From positions 16,985-27,552 of the forward strand of contig DIQY01000002.1 in the NCBI GenBank assembly GCA_002424295.1: a stretch of 10,568 nucleotides of DNA, read 5' to 3'. The notes under the pieces are model-generated. The model was not told the DNA's origin, searched no databases, and saw only the letters and a list, made by a program, of their open reading frames with translations. Positions within the stretch are counted from its first letter, which is position 1, and each line of letters begins with the position of its first letter. This document shows positions 1-7,144 of this stretch, piece by piece. Origin of the DNA: Ruminococcaceae bacterium UBA5450. Lineage in GTDB: Bacteria > Bacillota > Clostridia > Oscillospirales > Acutalibacteraceae. Both the position numbers and the translations under genes were made by a program.

Positions 1-51
1 GAAGTCCTTTTTGAATTGCAAAAAACAGGAAAGAAGGAGTCGGAATGCTGA
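1..51 (+). CDS. Possible 3' end of an upstream gene (partial)
   Basis: Frame 1 is open from the left edge to a TGA at 49-51 and would give a 16-residue charged tail ending KKESEC. It would overlap the ATG of the next gene (45) by 7 bases and would contain that gene's ribosome binding site, a common arrangement inside bacterial operons. Frame 3 stops at once; frame 2 is also open for a similar distance, so the frame choice rests on plausibility only. Nothing can be said about function. If real, the creatininase-family gene is the downstream member of an operon that starts outside the window, which fits the lack of a visible promoter. Confidence 0.3.
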   Translation, partial: EVLFELQKTGKKESEC

Positions 52-806
52 TTAACTGGAACCAGTTGAGTCAGTTGGAATTTGAGCAGTATCGTGAAAA
101 AGCTGCGGTGGTGATCAATTTTGCGTCTACAGAGCAGCATTCTTATCATCTTCCGGTAGGAACAGACGCTTTTTTGGGCAAAGCAGTTACCGAACAGGCC
201 GCAGCGCTTGCAAAAACACCGATCATTCTTTTGCCGCAGGTTTGTTATGGATATTCACCGCATCATCGTTTTGCACCAGGATATATCACAATGCCACAAA
301 AAGATTTAATTAATTATGCCTACGATATTTGTGAATGTGTGCGGGAAAATGGATTTAAGAGAATGTATCTGGTCAATTCTCATGGGGGAAATCAGGTATA
401 TCTTTCTGCTGTTATCAATGAGATGGGTGAAAAACATGGAACATCTTTTGCTCTCAAAGAGTTGCGTTATTGGGATGTAGCAGGTCAAAGGATCAGCAAA
501 ATTCGAGAATCAAAGTTAGGCGGAATGGGCCATGCAGGTGAATTTGAAACTTCGATCATGATGTATCTTCACCCGGAGTTTGTTCATAAGGAACTGATTC
601 ATGAATGTGATCCGGTACCAGGAGATCCATGGTTTCAACGTGATCTTCTGGGATACAAAAAGTACCAGAAATACGCAAATTTTAACGAAGTGAATCCTGA
701 GGGACATATCGGGCAGCCGCATCTTGCATCACCGGAAAAAGGAAGGCTGCTCTTCGAAGCAGTTACGGAAGAGTTAGCAAAATTCTTTGATTACTTTAAC
801 CGGTAG
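45..806 (+). CDS. Creatininase-family amidohydrolase
   Basis: A 253-residue protein of the creatininase (creatinine amidohydrolase) superfamily, cytosolic metal-dependent hydrolases that open cyclic amides or related C-N bonds. The family's metal and active-site blocks are all present: S-T-E-Q-H at residues 28-32 followed by LPVGTD (36-41), NSHGGN (111-116), and GHAGEFETS (162-170), where E30, H32, D41 and E166 match the usual metal ligands. Length is normal for the family and there is no signal peptide. The ATG at 45 has AAGGAG at 34-39, five bases upstream. The family also contains MftE-type peptidases, FAPy deformylases and inosose hydrolases, so the substrate cannot be assigned from sequence; there is no mycofactocin or inositol gene in view. 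It converges on dnaJ and ends at its own hairpin terminator. Family assignment is firm, substrate unknown. Confidence 0.9.
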   Translation: MLINWNQLSQLEFEQYREKAAVVINFASTEQHSYHLPVGTDAFLGKAVTEQAAALAKTPIILLPQVCYGYSPHHRFAPGYITMPQKDLINYAYDICECVRENGFKRMYLVNSHGGNQVYLSAVINEMGEKHGTSFALKELRYWDVAGQRISKIRESKLGGMGHAGEFETSIMMYLHPEFVHKELIHECDPVPGDPWFQRDLLGYKKYQKYANFNEVNPEGHIGQPHLASPEKGRLLFEAVTEELAKFFDYFNR

Positions 807-856
807 CTTTTTTGAAGCCATTTTAATTTACTTACAATTCTCCCTATTTATAAAGG

Positions 857-895
857 AAGCATCCTATCTGTAATTTGCAGATAGGATGCTTTTCT
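857..895 (+). terminator. Rho-independent terminator of the creatininase-family gene
   Basis: A perfect 13-bp stem (AGCATCCTATCTG at 858-870 paired with 878-890) closes a 7-base loop and is extended by an A-T pair at 857/891. It is followed on the plus strand by TTTTCTATTT. It lies about 50 bases after the stop codon at 806. There is no good T-run on the opposite strand, so it is read as plus-strand only. Confidence 0.8.
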
Positions 896-908
896 ATTTA
901 TGGACAAT

Positions 909-950
909 AAAAAATCGGGACTGTATCTTAATAGGATAACAGTCCCGATT
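909..950 (-). terminator. Rho-independent terminator of the heat-shock operon
   Basis: A perfect 12-bp inverted repeat (AATCGGGACTGT at 913-924 with 939-950) is extended by three pairs across a bulged base. Read on the minus strand it is followed by a run of T (complement of the A-run at 909-914). It begins 12 bases beyond the dnaJ stop codon, so it ends the hrcA-grpE-dnaK-dnaJ transcript. Its 5' arm, read on the minus strand, contains GGGACTG, which recurs in the two other minus-strand terminators of the window. Confidence 0.85.
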
Positions 951-962
951 AGAAGATTTGTT

Positions 963-2099
963 TTAATCGAATAAATTCTTTAGCTTATCGAAGAAAGACT
1001 TGCGGTTTTGATAGTTTTTATCGCTGGCGGAATCATCAAAATTCCGCAGCAATTCCTTTTGCTTATCAGTCAGATCCTTCGGTACCTCAATCGTAACACG
1101 GACATATTGGTCTCCACGGCCACGGCTGCCGAGCTTTTGAATTCCTTTTCCGCGCAGCTTAAAGATATCGCCGGGTTGTGTACCCTCATGTACCTGATAA
1201 CTTACTTTGCCGTCGATCGTAGGCACGATCACCTCTGCTCCTAACGCAGCTTGGCTGAAGGTAATTGGCATTTCACACCAGACATCAAATCCGCGGCGTT
1301 CAAAAATCGGATGAGAACGCACCGAAACAAATACATGAAGATCTCCTGCAGGGCCGCCATGTGTTCCGGCATTGCCCTGCCCGGGAATATTGAGCACTTG
1401 CTGATCAGCGATTCCTGCGGGGATGCTGATTTCCAGCGCTTTTTTTTGACGGACATGACCAGTACCACTGCAGGTGGGACACGGACTATCGATTACCCGA
1501 CCGGTGCCACCGCAGCGATCACAGGTACGGGTAGTCTGCATAACACCAAACGGTGTGCGCTGACTGACGTGTATTTGGCCGGTACCGCCGCAGGTGGGAC
1601 AAGTTTTGGCCGAAGTGCCTTTTTTAGCCCCGCTTCCGCCGCAGGAAGCACAGACGTCAATTTTTTCATAGGAAACCGTTTGTTTGCAGCCTTTTGCAGC
1701 CTCCTGGAAACTGATATAAACACTGGTTTCCGCGTCACTGCCGTGCCGGGCAGCATTTGGGTTTTGACGATGAGTACCGCCAAATCCGCCGCCAAAGAAA
1801 GAATTGAAAATATCTCCGAGATCAATATCTGCATCGAATGGGCTTCCACCGGGACCTCCGCCGAAATTGGGATCAACGCCGGCATGACCGAATTGATCAT
1901 ACCGCGCTTTTTTTTCCGGATTGGAAAGGACTTCGTAAGCTTCATTGACCTCTTTGAATTTTTCTTCCGCTACTTTGTCTCCAGAGTGAAGATCCGGGTG
2001 ATATTTTTTAGCGAGCTTTCGATAAGCTTTTTTAATTTCGTCATCAGAGGCGTTCTTCGGCACGCCCATGACTTCATAATAATCGCGTTTTTCTGCCAT
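963..2099 (-). CDS. dnaJ: Chaperone DnaJ (Hsp40)
   Basis: Class I Hsp40 of 378 residues, the normal length. It delivers unfolded clients to DnaK and stimulates its ATPase in the cytosol. Domains in order: J domain at about 5-70 with the HPD motif at 34-36; Gly/Phe-rich linker about 71-110; a zinc-binding region with four CxxCxGxG repeats at 150-157, 167-174, 193-200 and 207-214; then the two beta-sandwich client-binding domains and C-terminal tail. The start chosen is the ATG at 2099 (MAEKRDYYEV). A GTG at 2111 is in frame, but it overlaps the AGGAG ribosome binding site (2111-2115) that serves the ATG with an 11-base spacer. It is the last gene of the CIRCE-controlled operon, 109 bases after dnaK, with a hairpin in that gap. 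The gene usually found after dnaJ in Firmicutes (prmA) is absent here. Confidence 0.97.
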   Translation of the reverse strand: MAEKRDYYEVMGVPKNASDDEIKKAYRKLAKKYHPDLHSGDKVAEEKFKEVNEAYEVLSNPEKKARYDQFGHAGVDPNFGGGPGGSPFDADIDLGDIFNSFFGGGFGGTHRQNPNAARHGSDAETSVYISFQEAAKGCKQTVSYEKIDVCASCGGSGAKKGTSAKTCPTCGGTGQIHVSQRTPFGVMQTTRTCDRCGGTGRVIDSPCPTCSGTGHVRQKKALEISIPAGIADQQVLNIPGQGNAGTHGGPAGDLHVFVSVRSHPIFERRGFDVWCEMPITFSQAALGAEVIVPTIDGKVSYQVHEGTQPGDIFKLRGKGIQKLGSRGRGDQYVRVTIEVPKDLTDKQKELLRNFDDSASDKNYQNRKSFFDKLKNLFD

Positions 2100-2120
2100 T
2101 GGTTCTATCACTCCTATAGG

Positions 2121-2158
2121 ACGCGCGAAAGGCAGCCGAAGCTGCCAGATTTACGCGT
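2121..2158 (-). promoter_or_regulatory. dnaK-dnaJ intergenic hairpin with UUCG tetraloop
   Basis: On the minus strand GGCAGC-TTCG-GCTGCC (2146 to 2131) forms a 6-bp GC-rich stem capped by a cUUCGg tetraloop, an exceptionally stable RNA fold. An outer 5-bp stem pairs 2154-2158 with 2121-2125 across an internal loop of 7 and 5 bases. There is no T-run after it, so it is not a classical terminator. The dnaJ ribosome binding site (2115-2111) starts five bases beyond its base. Inference: an mRNA processing or stability element, or a modulator of dnaJ translation relative to dnaK. Confidence 0.6.
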
Positions 2159-2208
2159 TACAAAAATTTTTTCAGAGAATCCGTTGTTCTGTGCTTTCTC
2201 TTTCAAAA

Positions 2209-4074
2209 TTATTTCTTGTCTTTGTTGTCGTCTACATCTTTATAGTCTGCATCATAAACGGTGTTGCCGTTTGTATCCTGGTGAGGTGCGTTCGGCTGTG
2301 CGCCGCCTTGCGGGGCAGCACCAGCAGCACCGCCTTGAGGAGCTGCATTCTTGTAAAGTTTTTCGCTGATGGAGAACAGTACCTTCTGCAGTTCATCGGA
2401 TTTTGTCTTCATATCTGCAGTATCTTCTTTGCCGGAAGCTTCTTTCAGAGCGGCAATTTTGCTTTCGAGCTCTGTCTTATCGTTGCTGTCCATTTTGTCG
2501 CCACTGTCTTTTACAAGCTTTTCAGCGGCGTAGACCATCTGCTCTGCATTGTTCTTGGAATCGACAACCTCGCGGTGCTTCTTGTCTTCCTCTGCATACT
2601 TCTCAGCATCTTTTACAGCCTTATTAATATCATCTTTGCTCATGTTGGAGGAAGAAGAGATCGTGATATGCTGTTCCTTGCCGGTCGCAAGGTCTTTTGC
2701 GGAGACATTTACAATGCCGTTGGCATCGATATCAAAGGCGACTTCGATCTGAGGAATTCCACGCGGAGCCGGAGCAATACCGTCCAGTTTGAAGAGGCCG
2801 AGCTGTTTGTTGTCGCGGGCAAAGTCACGTTCGCCTTGCAGAACATTTACTTCGACCTGTGTCTGGCCGTCTGCAGCAGTGGAGAAAATCTGGCTCTTCT
2901 TGGTCGGGATTGTCGTGTTGCGGTCAATAACCTTTGTCATGACGCCGCCCATGGTTTCAACGCCCAGAGAAAGCGGGGTAACATCCAAAAGCAGCAGACC
3001 TTCGACTTCGCCGCCCAGAACACCGGCCTGAATGGCAGCGCCAATTGCAACACATTCATCAGGGTTGATGCCCTTAAATGGCTCTTTGCCGCTCACTTTT
3101 TTAACAGCTTCTTGAACAGCCGGGGTACGAGTGGAGCCGCCGACCAGCAAAACTTTATTGATATCGCTGAAGGAGAGGCCGGCGTCTTTCATTGCCTGAT
3201 TGACAGGACCCATGGTGCGCTCAACCAAATCGGAAGTGAGTTCATCAAATTTTGCTTTTGTCAGTGTCATGTCCAAATGTTTCGGGCCGTTGGCATCCGC
3301 GGTGATAAAGGGCAGGTTGATCTGGGTGGTAGTCATGCCGGAAAGATCAATCTTTGCTTTTTCAGCAGCTTCCTTTAAGCGCTGCATTGCCATCTTATCG
3401 TTGGAAAGATCAATGCCGTTCTCTGCTTTAAAGCCCTTGAGCATCCAATCAATTACGCGGTTATCAAAGTCATCGCCGCCGAGGTGAGTATCACCGGCAG
3501 TTGCAAGAACTTCCTGAACGCCGTCGCCCATTTCGATGATGGAGACGTCAAAAGTGCCGCCGCCGAGGTCGTAAACCATGATCTTTTGTTCCTGACCTTT
3601 ATCAACGCCATAAGAGAGCGCTGCTGCGGTTGGTTCGTTGATGATGCGCTTTACATCGAGGCCTGCAATTTTGCCGGCATCTTTTGTGGCCTGGCGCTGT
3701 GCATCACTAAAATATGCAGGAACGGTAATGACTGCGCTGGTGATCGGCTGGCCAAGATAGGCTTCGGCGTCTGCCTTCAGCTTTTGCAGAATCATTGCGC
3801 TGATTTCCTGAGGGGTATACTGTTTATCGTCAATCTTTACTTTGTAGTCGGTGCCCATATGGCGCTTGATAGAAGAAATCGTGCGCTCCGGATTCGCGAC
3901 AGCCTGACGTTTTGCGGTTGCGCCGACCATGCGCTCACCGTCTTTTTTAAAGCCGACAACAGAAGGGGTTGTACGTCCGCCTTCCGCATTTGCGATGACG
4001 ACCGGCTCGCCGCCTTCAATAACTGCGACACAGGAGTTTGTAGTGCCTAAATCAATACCAATTGTTTTACTCAT
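2209..4074 (-). CDS. dnaK: Chaperone DnaK (Hsp70)
   Basis: Hsp70 of 621 residues: ATP-driven binding and release of unfolded protein in the cytosol, working with DnaJ and GrpE. The nucleotide-binding domain shows phosphate loop 1 IDLGTTN (7-13), phosphate loop 2 DLGGGTFDVS (169-178) and the adenosine loop VGGSTRTP (311-318). The beta-sandwich substrate domain begins at DVTPLSLGVETMGG (364 on), followed by the helical lid and an acidic tail ending DADYKDVDDNKDKK, preceded by a Gly/Ala/Gln-rich stretch. It lacks the roughly two-dozen-residue insertion found in proteobacterial DnaK, as in Gram-positive bacteria. The ATG at 4074 (MSKTIGIDLG) has GGAGG at 4083-4087 with an 8-base spacer; the in-frame TTG at 4089 lies upstream of that site and is rejected. 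The interdomain linker reads GEVEGLLLLD instead of the usual form with VKDVLLLD, an unusual substitution. Confidence 0.98.
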   Translation of the reverse strand: MSKTIGIDLGTTNSCVAVIEGGEPVVIANAEGGRTTPSVVGFKKDGERMVGATAKRQAVANPERTISSIKRHMGTDYKVKIDDKQYTPQEISAMILQKLKADAEAYLGQPITSAVITVPAYFSDAQRQATKDAGKIAGLDVKRIINEPTAAALSYGVDKGQEQKIMVYDLGGGTFDVSIIEMGDGVQEVLATAGDTHLGGDDFDNRVIDWMLKGFKAENGIDLSNDKMAMQRLKEAAEKAKIDLSGMTTTQINLPFITADANGPKHLDMTLTKAKFDELTSDLVERTMGPVNQAMKDAGLSFSDINKVLLVGGSTRTPAVQEAVKKVSGKEPFKGINPDECVAIGAAIQAGVLGGEVEGLLLLDVTPLSLGVETMGGVMTKVIDRNTTIPTKKSQIFSTAADGQTQVEVNVLQGERDFARDNKQLGLFKLDGIAPAPRGIPQIEVAFDIDANGIVNVSAKDLATGKEQHITISSSSNMSKDDINKAVKDAEKYAEEDKKHREVVDSKNNAEQMVYAAEKLVKDSGDKMDSNDKTELESKIAALKEASGKEDTADMKTKSDELQKVLFSISEKLYKNAAPQGGAAGAAPQGGAQPNAPHQDTNGNTVYDADYKDVDDNKDKK

Positions 4075-4124
4075 ATCTGTTACCTCCAAATCAATGTTTC
4101 GGTGTAAATGTTTTATTTAAATCT

Positions 4125-4139
4125 GCATGGAATCCATGC
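4125..4139. repeat. Short inverted repeat between grpE and dnaK
   Basis: GCATGG-AAT-CCATGC is a 6-bp perfect hairpin with a 3-base loop in the 99-base gap between grpE and dnaK. There is no T-run, so it is not a terminator. No promoter or second CIRCE is visible in this gap, so dnaK is expected to depend on the hrcA promoter. The hairpin may affect mRNA processing, or it may be chance. Confidence 0.35.
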
Positions 4140-4173
4140 GGAAGGACAAAAGAAAAATTAGAGTTTCCAAAAA

Positions 4174-4773
4174 TTAATTGGCAACCTGAACCATTGCGTG
4201 ACGAACAATACGGTCACCCAGTTTATAACCGGGCTGAAAAACCTCTGCAATGACATTTTCTCCGAGATCGTCACTCTCAATGTGAGAAACGGCATTGTGA
4301 TATTCGGCATCAAATGGATCGCCTTTTTTGCCCATGGGTTCGACCCCCAGCTTTTTGAGCGCGGATTTCATCTGCTTTTGAACCAGTTCAATTCCTTTGC
4401 GCAGGTCTTCTATGGAACAGTCTTTCTGACTGAGGGCCCGCGTCAGGTTATCGGCTACCGGAAGAAATTCCAGAACCGCCGCGGCGGTTGCATCGGCATA
4501 GGCGGTTGCTTTTTCGCGTTCGGTACGCTTACGATAATTGTCGTATTCTGCGGCTGTGCGCAGCAGAATGTCTTTTTGCTTTTTCAGTTCCGCCTGCGCT
4601 GTTTCCAGAAGTTTTGCAGGATCTTCCTGTGGATTTTCCGCTTTTTCTTCTGGTTTTGCCTCGGCAGGTTTCTTTTCTTCCACCTTAGCTTTTTCTGCTT
4701 TTTCTGCTTTTTCGGTTTTTTCTTCCTGTGACTTTTCTTTCTGTTTTTCCTGGTTGTCTTCTTTTTTATTCAA
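4174..4773 (-). CDS. grpE: Nucleotide exchange factor GrpE
   Basis: GrpE of 199 residues, the homodimeric factor that drives ADP release from DnaK. Residues 1-50 are a disordered, highly charged Lys/Glu/Ala stretch (EKAEKAEKA). The long coiled-coil helix follows, with the family signature EYDNYRKRTERE at 76-87. The C-terminal beta domain that contacts DnaK ends in the characteristic VFQPGYKLGDRIVRHAMVQV. The start appears to be TTG at 4773: a GGGGG ribosome binding site (4782-4786) lies 8 bases upstream, and there is no ATG or GTG in frame before the conserved core. It follows hrcA after 32 bases and precedes dnaK by 99 bases, in the standard CIRCE operon order. The identity is certain; the start codon is the only open point. 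Confidence 0.95.
   Translation of the reverse strand: MNKKEDNQEKQKEKSQEEKTEKAEKAEKAKVEEKKPAEAKPEEKAENPQEDPAKLLETAQAELKKQKDILLRTAAEYDNYRKRTEREKATAYADATAAAVLEFLPVADNLTRALSQKDCSIEDLRKGIELVQKQMKSALKKLGVEPMGKKGDPFDAEYHNAVSHIESDDLGENVIAEVFQPGYKLGDRIVRHAMVQVAN
4688..4723. repeat. 9-bp tandem repeat within grpE
   Basis: The unit GCTTTTTCT occurs twice exactly (4688-4696 and 4697-4705), then as GCTTTTTCG and GTTTTTTCT. Being 9 bases long it stays in frame and encodes the K-A-E triplet repeats of the disordered GrpE N-terminus. Copy number could change by slippage without breaking the gene. Confidence 0.6.
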
Positions 4774-4805
4774 GATTATGACCCCCTATCTTTTTGACTG
4801 TAAAG

Positions 4806-5831
4806 TCATTGTAATTTCATTAGTTCCGTGAGCATTCGTCCCACACTATCGGAAAGGTACGAAAGACTTCCGAGAAGGCGCTTGTAATTCATGCGCATGG
4901 GTCCTAAAAGTGCGATTGCTCCGGCAGGCATTCCATTGATTGCATAGTGGGAAATAATTAACGCCATACTGTCAAGTGCCGGAACGCCGATCTCTTTTCC
5001 AATCAAGACCCGATCACCGGGTTCAATCAGAAGACGGTAAACTTCGTCTTGCCGTGCCAAAAATCCCATCACTCGGCGAAGATCGCCTTCTCCAAACTCG
5101 GGATAATAAAGCAGATTCGTTTCTCCATCCATGCGGACATCCGCTCCCATTGCTTCACGGGCTACTTCTAACAATGCCATTAAAGCACTGCTCATCAGCA
5201 TGCCGACATCACCCATGGAAGCGGCTAAAGACTGGATAAAAGCAGGCGTGATTTTGCGAATCGGCATATTTACAAGCTTCTCATTAAAAACTCGGAAGAA
5301 CACCCGCAAAATTTCAGGGGAAAGATCAAACTCACAATGGAAGACCCGTGTGTGCATGGTGCCGTTACTGGTCATCAAAATGACCATTGAGGTGCGACGG
5401 CTTGTCTGAACAAATTGAACTGCCCGAACGACTGCGTCCCGTCCGCTGGGGGTAATGGAAATCGCCGCTAAACGGGTCATTCCAGAAAGTGCTCGTGAAA
5501 CACCGTCCAAAAGCTTTTCCGGGTCATAGGCACTGGGAAGAAGCAAAGCATCGATAAAATGCCGCTCATCCGGAGTGGTGGATTCCGGCTCAATTAAAGA
5601 GTCCAGATAAAAACGATATCCGGCTTCGCTAGGAACCCTTCCGGCGGAAGTGTGCGGCTGCTCCAAGAGACCCATCACGGAAAGCTCGCTCATCTCGTTT
5701 CGCACAGTAGCAGAGGAAACCGGAAACTCAAGCATTTCACACAGCGCTTTGCTCCCGACCGGCTCACCAGTTTCGGTATAAAGTTCAATTACCGCTGTTA
5801 AAATTTTTTGCTTGCGTGGGCTGAGTTCCAT
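4806..5831 (-). CDS. hrcA: Heat-inducible transcription repressor HrcA
   Basis: HrcA of 341 residues, the repressor of class I heat-shock genes, which binds the CIRCE inverted repeat as a dimer and loses activity when its folding (helped by GroEL) fails during stress. The N-terminal winged-helix DNA-binding domain covers about 1-75, with the signatures SPRKQKIL, EPVGSKAL, SSATVRNEMSEL and PHTSAGRVPSEAGYRFYLD. A GAF-like effector/dimer domain follows, ending in the family's usual YKRLLGSLSYLSDSVGRMLTEL. The start is the ATG at 5831, with GAGGTGA at 5837-5843 just upstream; an in-frame TTG at 5852 overlaps CIRCE and is rejected. It is the first gene of the operon and is preceded directly by CIRCE, so it represses its own transcription. 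Confidence 0.97.
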   Translation of the reverse strand: MELSPRKQKILTAVIELYTETGEPVGSKALCEMLEFPVSSATVRNEMSELSVMGLLEQPHTSAGRVPSEAGYRFYLDSLIEPESTTPDERHFIDALLLPSAYDPEKLLDGVSRALSGMTRLAAISITPSGRDAVVRAVQFVQTSRRTSMVILMTSNGTMHTRVFHCEFDLSPEILRVFFRVFNEKLVNMPIRKITPAFIQSLAASMGDVGMLMSSALMALLEVAREAMGADVRMDGETNLLYYPEFGEGDLRRVMGFLARQDEVYRLLIEPGDRVLIGKEIGVPALDSMALIISHYAINGMPAGAIALLGPMRMNYKRLLGSLSYLSDSVGRMLTELMKLQ

Positions 5832-5853
5832 GAAGATCACCTCTTTTGACAAG

Positions 5854-5880
5854 TTAGCACTCTATATGATCGAGTGCTAA
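5854..5880 (-). promoter_or_regulatory. CIRCE operator (HrcA binding site)
   Basis: A perfect match to the CIRCE consensus TTAGCACTC-N9-GAGTGCTAA: arms at 5854-5862 and 5872-5880, spacer at 5863-5871. The arms extend by two more pairs, giving an 11-bp inverted repeat over 5852-5882. It lies at the expected transcription start and 23 bases upstream of the hrcA ATG, so bound HrcA would block the operon promoter. Confidence 0.98.
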
Positions 5881-5891
5881 CTACATTTATA

Positions 5892-5920
5892 AATGTACCA
5901 TTACTTTGCCCCGGTGTCAA
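5892..5920 (-). promoter_or_regulatory. Sigma-A promoter of the hrcA-grpE-dnaK-dnaJ operon
   Basis: On the minus strand TTGACA (5920-5915) is a perfect -35 box, followed by a 17-base spacer and TACATT (5897-5892), a 4/6 match to the -10 consensus. The predicted start near 5885 places CIRCE at the very 5' end of the transcript, the classic arrangement. No other promoter is seen within the operon. Confidence 0.85.
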
Positions 5921-5973
5921 TAGGGTATTTGTAAAGAGATTATGAATTGTCAAAAATTTTTACAAAAAACTAG

Positions 5974-6009
5974 AAAAAGGGGCCGGCAAAAAATTGCCAG
6001 TCCCTTTTT
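5974..6009 (-). terminator. Rho-independent terminator of the prs-pth-hemW group
   Basis: Arms AAAAAGGG (5974-5981) and CCCTTTTT (6002-6009) enclose a second stem GGCAA/TTGCC with a single A-C mismatch between, capped by a T-rich loop. It sits 19 bases after the hemW stop and upstream of the hrcA promoter. A/T tracts flank both sides, so it could work in either direction, but only hemW runs into it. On the minus strand it contains the GGGACTG sequence shared with the other minus-strand terminators. Confidence 0.85.
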
Positions 6010-6028
6010 AGAAAAGTTATTTTAAGAT

Positions 6029-7144
6029 TTATAACGCTTCCAACAAGGTTTCGATCAACGAATTTGAAACCAAAAACCCGCGCGGCGTTAGTGAAAGTGA
6101 TTCAGATGACTGAGTTAAAAGCCCGGCTTTTTCATAAGGAATCGCTGCTTTTCGCAAAGAACTTGGAATTCCATGAGAAAAGCGACTAAGGCAGCCTTTT
6201 TCAGTTAACCCTTCGCAGAGGCGCAGACGCAAAAGTGCATATTCCGCAAAACTGCCGGCAGGGATTACACGGTCGGTTTCTTCTAAGGGCGGTTCTCCCA
6301 CCAGAAATCCCCGAAGAGAACGCGGCCAGTAAAATCGTTTTCTATTATAATAGGAAGAAGCAGAGGGACCAAGTCCAAGATATTCTTCCTGATTCCAGTA
6401 TTTTAAATTGTGACGGCTTTCATAACCCGGCTTTGCAAAATTTGAAATTTCATATTGAGAAAAGCCTGCACTTTTTAATTCTTGGCAGGCGAAAAGATAT
6501 CGTTTGCAGGTTTCTTCTTCTCCGGGGAGATTTAAACTGTTTCGATTTTTAAAAAATAATGTGCCGGGCTCGATTTGCAAAAGATAGGCGGAAACATGAG
6601 AAGCACCGTTTTTGTGGCAGAATCGAATGCTTTCTTTCAGAGAATCGTCAGTTTGTCCTGGAAACGCCAGAATCAGGTCAAGAGAAATATTTTGGATTCC
6701 GGCGCGTCGTGCTTCCGCCATTGCAGCAGCAGCCTGCTGAGGCGTGTGTCGGCGCCCAAGAAAAGAAAGCTCTTCTGGATTTGCAGATTGAAGTCCTAAT
6801 GAAATGCGGTTAACACCTGCTTCAAAAAGAGGCGGAAAGAAATCGGGCGGAATTTCTCCGGGGTTAACTTCCACCGTGATTTCGGCATCGGTAAGGCCAA
6901 ATTCGGTCCGGGCAGCGTTTGTTAGACGGCAGAGGCGCTCAGCACCCAAAAGGCTGGGTGTTCCGCCGCCAAAATAAAGCGTGTCGCAGAAAAAATCCGG
7001 GTGCTCTTTTTTCCATTTTTTCATAGTGAGAATCAAAAAATCCGTATAGGCTTCCATCTGCTCTTCTGTTGCCCGCAGAGAGAAAAAATCGCAGTAAGGA
7101 CATTTTTGAGCACAAAAGGGCACATGCAGATAAAGTCCGCTCAT
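6029..7144 (-). CDS. hemW: Radical SAM protein HemW (heme chaperone, HemN-like)
   Basis: A 371-residue radical-SAM enzyme of the HemN/HemW family. The [4Fe-4S] motif C-x3-C-x2-C is at C11, C15 and C18 and is followed by DF, so the fourth cysteine of true oxygen-independent coproporphyrinogen oxidase (HemN) is missing. The SAM-binding GGGTPS is at 59-64. HNLKYW at 245-250 fits the HNxxYW motif that marks HemW and supplies its heme-binding histidine. These points favour HemW, a heme-binding protein proposed to deliver heme, over HemN. The C-terminal HemN_C domain is present. The ATG (7144) overlaps the pth stop in an ATGA, with no clear ribosome binding site, so translation is probably coupled to pth. 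Proteins of this type are often annotated as coproporphyrinogen III oxidase; that activity is not supported here. Confidence 0.92.
   Translation of the reverse strand: MSGLYLHVPFCAQKCPYCDFFSLRATEEQMEAYTDFLILTMKKWKKEHPDFFCDTLYFGGGTPSLLGAERLCRLTNAARTEFGLTDAEITVEVNPGEIPPDFFPPLFEAGVNRISLGLQSANPEELSFLGRRHTPQQAAAAMAEARRAGIQNISLDLILAFPGQTDDSLKESIRFCHKNGASHVSAYLLQIEPGTLFFKNRNSLNLPGEEETCKRYLFACQELKSAGFSQYEISNFAKPGYESRHNLKYWNQEEYLGLGPSASSYYNRKRFYWPRSLRGFLVGEPPLEETDRVIPAGSFAEYALLRLRLCEGLTEKGCLSRFSHGIPSSLRKAAIPYEKAGLLTQSSESLSLTPRGFLVSNSLIETLLEAL

Noticed and set aside
1251..3378. Long plus-strand open frames opposite dnaJ and dnaK (372 and 395 codons)
   Set aside because: They lie antisense to strongly conserved chaperone genes, lack ribosome binding sites, and their cysteine/phenylalanine-rich translations resemble no family. 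They are a by-product of codon usage on the real strand.
4075..4173. Separate promoter or second CIRCE in front of dnaK
   Set aside because: No TTAGCACTC-type arm and no spaced -35/-10 pair is present; only a short hairpin at 4125-4139 without a T-run.
5948..5953. Second TTGACA (minus strand) 33 bases upstream of the hrcA -35 box
   Set aside because: No acceptable -10 hexamer is found 16-18 bases downstream; TACAAA falls at only 14. The copy at 5915-5920 has a properly spaced -10 box.
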